This document shows, piece by piece, positions 56,351 to 64,000 of a stretch of 64,000 nucleotides of DNA. Location of the stretch: positions 108,013,486-108,077,485 of the forward strand of contig OZ020269.1 of the NCBI GenBank assembly GCA_963971225.1, written 5' to 3'. Origin of the DNA: Melieria omissa. Taxonomy: Eukaryota > Arthropoda > Insecta > Diptera > Ulidiidae. Numbering within the stretch: the first letter of the stretch is position 1; the number at the start of each line of letters is the position of its first letter. The position numbers were made by a program, and so were the translations under genes. The notes under the pieces are model-generated. The model was not told the DNA's origin. It worked only from the letters and a program-made list of their open reading frames with translations, and did no database searches.

Positions 56351-58985
56351 ACCAAAAAAATTAGGACTTAGTTTGCTTGTCCTTAGTACTTAATTTAGTA
56401 CATAGTTCACTTAGTACTTAGTTAGTGTGGCTCTTGATTTCTTTTGTTCAAAAACTGCTTCCGTACATTTAGATATTTATTTCGCCAATCTCAGACAGAA
56501 AGATGTCCCGATTTTCGGTCATTCTTTAGACGAAGACGATTTTTCCAAGATATCATGTAGGTTCCTCTAAATAGCTGCACCCGCGCTCAAAGATATTTAA
56601 AGCAGATCACTAAGCAGTTGTTTCCAGTACATTTGGTAAGTTATAAAACAACTCCTGGTTCGCACATCATCCTTATTTCTAATGATTCGAAACGTTGACT
56701 TCATAGAACTAAAACCGTTTGCGGACTTGTAAATGATATGGAGGTCATTATAAGTAATACGGAGCCCATGCAATACTTTTCATGAGACCCAAGTTTTTTC
56801 TTTCAGATCGGTACTTGCGTTTCGCTAAACTATACACAGTCATCTACTAGGAAAATATTGAACTTGCTTACGTCTGAAAATGAAACTTCGGAAAACGATA
56901 TCTGAGTCTTCTTAAGCGGTTTGGTTCATTTTAACTTGAACCACTGTAAATGTTTTTTGGCCTAAAACTGTTGAATCCTTAGAAAACTGCAATTGAAATT
57001 TAATTGAAAATTGAATATTCAAAAAACAAAAAATCAAGCTATTGAAAAATGTTTAATGAATATATTTTTAACTTGAACTATTTTTTTTAATTTTAATTTT
57101 TTAATTGTTTTGTTATTTTTTGTCATTATTATTTAAAAAATGATTTATTTCTTGAATTTAAATTTGAGCAATTCCTTTTATATTTTATATTTAATTTTAA
57201 TTTTTATTATTGTTTTTATTAAATTTTTTACTTACTTTGTTTTTTGTTGTTGTGAAAAAAAAAATGTTGTTAATTAATTTTTAGGTTGAATCAATTTGTT
57301 TGTTGTTGTTATAAAAAAAATTTTGTTAATGCATTTTTAGCTTGAATCAATTTTTTTTTAATTAGTTTTTCATTTTAATAAATATTTTTAAATTATTTTG
57401 TGTTATCTTTTTTAATAATAACAAAAGTTTCAGTTAATTAATTATTAATTTAAAATAATTGTTTTAAATGAATTTTTAATTTTAATAATATTTTTTTTAT
57501 TATTTCGTGTTATGTTTTTAATAATTAAACTTTCATGAACAAACAATTTTCTTTGAATATTTTTGCATCGAAATCACAAAGAAAAAGGTATGTTCCAGTA
57601 AAACTTGAGCAACCTTTTCATTTTTTTGATATACAATATTTGTTATTTTTTCTTAACTATGGACCCTAAACCAATTTTGCCCAATTCATCAAAAATTTTC
57701 TTAATTTTTTTTAGAAAAAAAATTTTCACCTCATCCATTCTATTCGTGATTTCATTAAATTAAAGCTGCGTTCCATGTTTACAGCCTACAACCTAACCTC
57801 AATAAGTGCGACCCGTTACTTATTTGACAACATGTTTGAGCAGAAGTGGAAATATTTTACAGATTTCAATTTGTTATTGTTTCCTTACGCTAAAATGACT
57901 TTCACACAAACCCTAATCGTAAATGTATATTACGCCGAAGCAGTTGCGGATACAAAACGCACCAGAAGAGCCTCTACACGGAAGCGGAGCGGAAGACTGT
58001 ACTGACTACAAGTGTTTCTTCTTTACTGTCAAAAGAAACTATAACAAATCATAGTCTACATATAAAATTGTCTTCTCTAGCAACAGCTTCAGTTGTCCTG
58101 GAGACTTTTAAGCTTTTTTACTTTCTACTAGTAAGGTTGTACTTGTTATGTAACCCTTCTTCAGTTGGCTCTGAATCCAGTCAAATTAATTTAGCCTCTT
58201 TGAAGGAGAACATATTGCTGAGTTTTTTGCTTAAAATCGGTGATGCTGTGCCCACTTTTAAAGAGCTCTTAAATTTAACTTCTTGATAAGTCATATTTTA
58301 GCTCGCAAACTGTTTGGGTTAAGGGGACATAATCAGCTAAAAGATTCTAAAAATATCTGATTTTTTCAAAGTCAATCTTAAACCTTAAAGCTATAAAATT
58401 TCCCAACTATGAATGTCAGGGAAGTTGTGTTAATAAAAAGCTCGAGAATCCTTCTACAAGATATATGTATATAGATTCAACGCTTCGTATTGCCTACTAG
58501 TTGTATTTCCCAAACAAAAAAACTACATGTCTTAAGATCTAAATTTTCGAATTACCATCCATGGCCTCAACTGTGTTATCCAAGTTGCATGTGTCTGAGA
58601 CTAAGCATCCCCACAGTTGCCAGTGTAGCGCACATTGCGCACAACTCTCAGCTCTTAAAATTGAATGGGCAATTTTACATAATCTCGATTTCTTATTCGT
58701 CCTTGTTGAGAACTTTTTTCGAAATAACAACGCATGTATGAGTGTGAGTGTGACTGTTGGTGTGAGTGTGATTTCAACCCCCACTTAGGAGCAAATTGCA
58801 CACATATCCGCAAAAATGTGTCGAAAATTACATGAAAACTTACAAAGGCACCAAGAGTTGTGCGCGCATTGTGTGCGTTGCAAATTGTTTGACTGAATAA
58901 AAATAATAAAAATCGAAATGTATTTGCAGTGAAGGTTAATAATTTTTGTTCTGCCTGTCGAATAATGCGGAATTTGTTTTGTATT
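56351..58985. other. AT-rich non-coding DNA
   Basis: Contains A/T tracts at 57040-57560 with loosely repeated 'TTTTTAGCTTGAA.CAATTTTTTTT' and 'AATAATTTTTTTTATTATTT.GTGTTAT' phrases, suggesting an old tandem structure. Open frames at 57775 and 58068 show no family features. No gene is called. Confidence 0.45.
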
Positions 58986-59705
58986 TTGCGATGTCAATAA
59001 ATTGTATGGAATTATGAAATAAAATACATGAAATGTAAGCGAAATTATGTCCTTGTAACGAGAGGGCGAGAGAAATTGAACGGAAATTGTATGGAATTTT
59101 TAAATAAAATACATTTAATGAGTTGATCGAAGATAATAAAGAAATATTTTTTGTAATGCATGAAAATACAATAAAATTACACTACAAGGACACAGGCGAC
59201 AGAAATTGATCGGAAATTCTGACAAAACATAAATTCATTAATTTTATGGAATTTTAAAATAAAATACATGAAATTTGTGCGAAATTTTGTAAGAAGGAAA
59301 GCGACAGCAATTCGAAAAAAATAAATGAAAATTCTGAAAAAAATAATAAATAAATTGTATGGAATTAAAAAGAAAAATACATGAAATGTGGTGATCGAAT
59401 ATGAAAAGGAAATGTTTTTTGTTTTATACATGAAAATACAACAAAATTACACAATAAGGATAGCGATAGAAATTGATCGGAAATTCTGAAAAAAAAATTC
59501 AATTGAAAAAAATATTAAATAAATTGTATGGAATTAAAAAATACATGAAATGGGTTTATGGAAAATAAAAAAGAAATGTTGTTGTTTTAATAAAACAAAA
59601 TACAACCAAATTACACAACAAGGAAGGTGACAGAATTTGATCGGAAATTCTGAAAAATTTTAAAATTATATGGAATTTCAAAATGAAAAATTTGAAAAGT
59701 GTTGA
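58986..59705. repeat. Irregular tandem array, unit about 110-170 bp, five to six copies
   Basis: 'AAATTGTATGGAATT' with 'AAATAAAATACATGAAATG' recurs near 59001, 59086, 59247, 59351 and 59519. 'ACAAGGA..GCGACAGAAATTGATCGGAAATTCTGA' recurs near 59185, 59452 and 59617, with a decayed version near 59064. Copies have lost or gained segments, so spacing is uneven. Confidence 0.85.
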
Positions 59706-60099
59706 TCGCAAATACAAAAAAAACAAGGAGAGCTGCAGAAAAAAAATCAATAATAATAATAAAATTATTAACACAAATAATAAAAAACTTCATTATTTTA
59801 ATACATGTAAAAAGGTCCAAATTACATAAACATGTATTTTTTTATGTTTGTATTTTTTTATTTAGTTTTTATGATTTTTTTATAATTTTTAATTTTTACT
59901 TCTTTTCTTGTTAATTTTTAATTTTTTTATTTTATTTTCGAAATATTTTTAAAGCATTCGTTAGTTTTTTTTAATGATCTGCATTGGATTTTGTGCAATA
60001 AAACTAATGTTTTCCCAAAAACAAATTTCGTGTAATAGTTTTTCTTGAATTTCCCCTTCCAGACTAATTTCGTCATCTGTAAAACATGGAAATTTCGAA

Positions 60100-61560
60100 A
60101 CGGCTAATTGAAGCCCATCAATCTTTGTTGTTCGTCGTTCGCTATTGATCGCTTCGAGGCTCAGTCAGACTGTCGTTGGAGAAAATGTTGCCTTGCTGCA
60201 TTTCTGGAAATTCAAAACTCGACTTTTCAACTGCACACGCACACACACACATCGACATGTGGGGACCCCCCAGTGGCAGCGCCGTCACTGTGGAGCGCTA
60301 CAATGGGCATTGAGTTGCGTCGAGCTGCGTGTGTGTGTGCCGGCATCGCCGACGCGGCCATTAGGACGCGCCAAGTGAAACTGTAACAAATTTCACAGTT
60401 GTGAAAAACAAAACAGAGCAGCAGATCAGAAAAAAAGAACACACAAGCGACAAACATGCCAAACACATTGCCGCCAATTGTCGACACACACGCACAGCAA
60501 CTGTAACAACAACAACATGGCACTGCAATGCAGCTCACTGCGCTGCACATTGCGTCCGACGTGCTGCAGCGACACTTAATTGGATTCTGCCATAACAGCA
60601 ACAACAACAACAACAAAAAACTAGATGCACAAAAACTGTGCGTGCGCGGGAGGCAGCAGACATGTAAAATTGTTGCAAGAGCGTGTTGTAAAAAAAAAGA
60701 TCAACAACAACAACAGTATGACAAATGCAACAGAATAACAAAAGCGCAAATGTGCCGTCATTGTTGCGGCGCATGAAGTGAAATTGTGCGTTAAATTCGT
60801 GGAGCACGATTAGCGCGTGCGACGGCCGCGTCGCAGTTCCGGCCATGGCCATTGTTTGTCAGTGCATGCGGCGCCTCCCGCCCCACCATCGCCGTAGCCA
60901 TGCAATTTTCAATTTTTTATAAAGGTTTTTTGCCGCGTTTTGTGCACGATTTGTTCTAATCTTTTGTCTAGCCGGCAAATATAGCAAATGGCACATGGGA
61001 AATTACAAGCGAAGCGCTGTGGGCCGCAGCGGGCAGTGCATGGGAACGTCGGGCCAAGCTGGGCCCTAGAGTGGGCGGCGCAAATAGGGCAAAGTGGCGA
61101 GAATTGAAAGATTGGTGAGAAGAAATACATTTGCAATATTTGAAATATATGAAAACAAATTTGCGCTTTGGGCCAAAAGACCCACTTGACAAATTGAAAA
61201 CTTGTTGCATGCAATTCTTACATATTTCAGTAAGTGAAAGTTTAAGCTTCTCGCGTTTAGCTTTAGACTTTGTTAGCTGAAAAGTTGCCCTTATTTGCTC
61301 CACTCACCTTAAGTATTGCATATGTGTGCGTGTGTGTGTGTGCGTGCGTTCGCCTGCCGCTTAACTCGTTGTTACGCTCTGTGTCAGTGCGATAATGTCA
61401 CACGTTGGCGCGCACCAGCGCTCCTCATTACGCGTTGCGGTCAGCGCTTCATTCATTCGTTTGGCCGCCGTTTAAATTGAGGCTTTACGCGTTTTTAATT
61501 AGGTGCGTTTTGGCCAGCGAGCAGTGGCTGTGACAAAAACTTGCATTAGCTCTTTTGTGC
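60100..61560. other. Higher-complexity non-coding block; possible UTR exon on the minus strand
   Basis: It holds CA, CAACAA and TG runs (about 60233-60251, 60597-60615, 61321-61345). On the minus strand a strong donor ACTTAAG|GTGAGTGG is present at about 61312/61311. It is preceded by CA-rich sequence that could be a 5'UTR, with an ATG five codons before the donor. No acceptor partner or protein is recognisable, so no gene is called. Confidence 0.35.
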
Positions 61561-61925
61561 CGAACCAAGAGACTTCAGTTCTACCCATTAAAGCCACAGA
61601 TTTCATGGACTACTGAAGAAGAATTGGAGATATGATTTCAAATGAGTTGCTACAAAATTTTTTGTTATACAATCCAGCTTCCGCGTTCAGTTCTTAATCT
61701 AACAAAGTTGCCAGATGCCTGAAACGGGTTTCTCCTAAAACTTAAAAAATACTGAAACTTCCCACCAAAAGTTAGAAAAATTTAACTTCTCATAAAAACA
61801 TAAAAAAAAATATTTTTATAAGTTTTTTTTAATCTTCAACTTAGCAACAAAATCTGAACAAAAACAAAACATATAACAAATTAATTAAATAAAAACGCCC
61901 GATTACGAGACATAGGCTTTCAAAG

Positions 61926-62147
61926 TTGGAAGGGACCTACAGTTTAATGCCGATTCCGAACGGCGATTTGGGAGCTTTTTCATAGGCAATTTTACTCTCA
62001 GAGGTTTGCCATTTCCTGCTGAGAGGACAGCCGCCGAAAGAAAAATAGTTGTTTTTCTTTTTTTTTCGGTGTTAACGCAACGGAGTATTGAACTCGCGGA
62101 GTCTTGACTCGCGGCCCAACGCACTAGCCAGCTGAGCTGCGACGGCT
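61926..62147 (-). mobile_element. tRNA-derived SINE, copy 2 (3'-truncated)
   Basis: On the minus strand it starts AGCCGTCGCAGCTCAGCTGG (box A region), has box B GAGTTCAATACTCC, then the same body as copy 1 (inverted here as 'CTCAGAGGTT..CCATTTCC.GCTGAGAGGACAGCC.CCGAAAG' and 'GGAAGGGACCTACAGTTT'). It lacks the last 70 bp and ATT tail present in copy 1. It lies in a CTCCTAAAACTT-rich context (61730 and 62226 onward). Confidence 0.85.
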
Positions 62148-62149
62148 GC

Positions 62150-64000
62150 CAAAAATCCACTAAGGATCCGAAAAATCCCCTAAAAAATATTTATCTCCTA
62201 AACTTTCTCCTAAGCAATTCTTCTTCCTAAAACTTCTCCTAAAAGGCCAAGAATCTCTAAAATCTAGGAGGAAATTTCCTGATCTCGCAACACTACACTT
62301 TCCACTTTCGCAGTCTTAAACAAGAAATTTTCTGCTTCCACTCGAATTATGGTCCTCTATAAATGTTCTCTGTGAGGTGACGTTCTATATGGCGTTCCTG
62401 AAGAAATTAAAGTATTGTTTCTGTTCAACCATTTGCTGTTCGAGTTCGATAATTTGATATGCTTTATAACATTTAGGTCTTCAGGAGATACTCTAAAAAT
62501 TCTATCAGTTTAACCTGTAGCCAGAACCTTTCGATATAAAAGTTATTCGATTCCAATTTTGTTTTATTGTGATAACTTCTGCAGAAACCAGGTACTGGCT
62601 GCAGCCCAAACTTCTACTTGAAATGCATCACAAAATTCTCAAAGCACTTTTCGGTCCCATTCGATTCGATTGAACGCGGCATTTGTGCAGCAAAGCGGCC
62701 CACAGCACCCAACAAAAATGACAGACAACAGATTGCAGCGGGGTCGTTGCTTTCATTACTCTAACTGCCGCCTTGTGTGGACAAATAATATTTTATTGAG
62801 TTCAATATGCCATAGAAAATTATGACACATTGGCGCCGCGCTGACAATTGACATGCAAATATCATAAATTCACTCACACATACACAAAAACATATGCATT
62901 GAAATTTTTCTTTGAAAACACTGAACAAAATTTGTGAGGCATTTTGTTTCCTAATTGCATTCGTGTTCAAAGACGAATTCAGTCTGACGTGTTCAGTCTG
63001 ATGTCATAGTTCACGCCGGCGTCAAAAGGGCTGGTGACTTAGCTGAAAGCAAAACAATGGTACACACAACGGGGTTTCAGGGGTTTACACTTCTCACCTA
63101 TCTTTATCTTTGTCATCGAAATTCTGGATGGAAAGTACGGTTTCACGGTTTCACAAATGAAATCCAATGCAATGTAAGACATTTTGTGTGATTTTTATAT
63201 TTTATATTTTTAGTTATTGTCAGTTTTCCCCATTGTCAGTAAGTTTATTTATACATTGCCTTAATAAATAAATAATTAAAAATAAACCAAATATTAAACG
63301 AAAATTCGTCAACAACTTTAACCAAATTTACTATCCATTTCAATTTTTTTCATTTTTCTGAACGATTTTCCCTTTTGAATTTTTTTATAAACCACATTTT
63401 CCACTATTCCATTTCATGTTTTAATTTCATTTAAATTTTCTTAGTGCATTTTGCTCGCATTAAAGCATAAAATGCTGTAAATTACACAATAAAACGCACA
63501 CAAGTGCACATTCGGCGTTTAATTGATTTCTTTTGTGAAATTGTGAAGACAACAACCCGCTGCATGCACATGTGTCACTTTATGACAGCCAGGCGGGTAT
63601 GTCACATATCACAAACAAACATACAAACATCCTTATATATGTATGTTTGTATGTTCATAGCGACAGTAATTAAATGCGAAAACCATACACGGCCAATGGA
63701 CATAAAGTCGACACTGGCTGCGGCAACACTTTATTGAATTATGGCCATAATTAGAGAACAATTTGCTGCAAAATCAATTACAAAAAAATGCACATACAAT
63801 AGACAAATTGATTGATTGATTGTTTGATTGAAATCAAGTTTATGGCCGGTCGGCGAACATGCGCCGCAGTTTCTGACACACATTGCCGCCGAGTTTAGAA
63901 TTTTCCAAATTATTTTGTAATATTAAAAATTTCAACAACAGCAAAGTTTTTCATTGTGGGCGTCAGTACTTAAGTTATTTGCCATTTAGTTTTAATTGAA
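62150..64000. other. Non-coding DNA
   Basis: Mixed to AT-rich sequence. A short duplication GTTCAGTCTGA(C/T)GT lies at about 62974-63003. No gene, splice pair or mobile element was recognised before the window's end. Confidence 0.45.

Noticed and set aside
1..64000. CRISPR array, operon or prokaryotic defence system
   Set aside because: The repeats are degenerate AT-rich tandems without spacers, and all other features are those of an insect nuclear genome.

Overview
This window is eukaryotic, AT-rich and almost entirely non-coding. CAA/GTT ('opa') triplets, CA dinucleotide runs, mariner elements, non-LTR retrotransposons with an RNase H domain and consensus GT-AG splice signals all point to a higher fly (Diptera). 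A tephritid-like fruit fly is a reasonable guess, but that is inference. It looks like long introns and intergenic DNA around developmental or neural-type genes: no multi-exon host gene can be read through, and every long open frame is either transposon-derived or low-complexity.

Host genes: two short candidate exons can be argued for. The better one is on the minus strand (10684-11010). It is flanked by a pyrimidine-rich acceptor and an AAG|GTGAGT donor and encodes a classic signal peptide. The second is a possible first coding exon on the plus strand (53954-54036) with a good start context, a CAA-rich leader and a GTAAGT donor. Blocks of higher-complexity, GC-richer DNA (about 1.5-4 kb, 6.8-7.8 kb, 11.3-12.3 kb, 15.2-16.3 kb, 21.2-22.9 kb, 27.0-28.7 kb, 30.8-32.2 kb, 35.5-36.8 kb, 52.2-54.7 kb, 60.1-61.6 kb) alternate with AT-rich or repetitive DNA. 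They are plausible promoters, UTR exons or enhancers, but that is inference.

Mobile DNA: (i) an internally deleted mariner (9878-10619) with 30-bp terminal inverted repeats and TA duplications; (ii) a one-ended mariner copy (37746-38622) that keeps the DD34D triad; (iii) a non-LTR retrotransposon (43509-47611) with an intact endonuclease-RT-RNase H frame of about 1,190 codons and a 13-bp target-site duplication; (iv) a 5'-truncated relative (17520-19163) with a 12-bp duplication, nested in an older opposite-strand relative; (v) further decayed LINE pieces near 14.2, 17.1, 24.5-25.2, 41.5, 41.8-42.2, 50.1 and 50.9 kb; (vi) two copies of one tRNA-derived SINE (42931-43235, 61926-62147); (vii) four non-autonomous DNA elements recognised only from inverted termini (13076-13706, 20560-20890, 32478-33206, 56094-56346), two of them flanked by TTAA.

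Repeats: there are many short degenerate tandem arrays with units of about 60-380 bp. The most striking are eight copies of about 117 bp at 8.16-9.12 kb and a 1.28-kb (ATTTT)n tract at 40161-41443 with recurring variant units. In two places a transposon landed inside a tandem array, so a neighbouring unit shows the unoccupied target. I found no rRNA, no functional tRNA gene, no CRISPR and no new multi-gene system.
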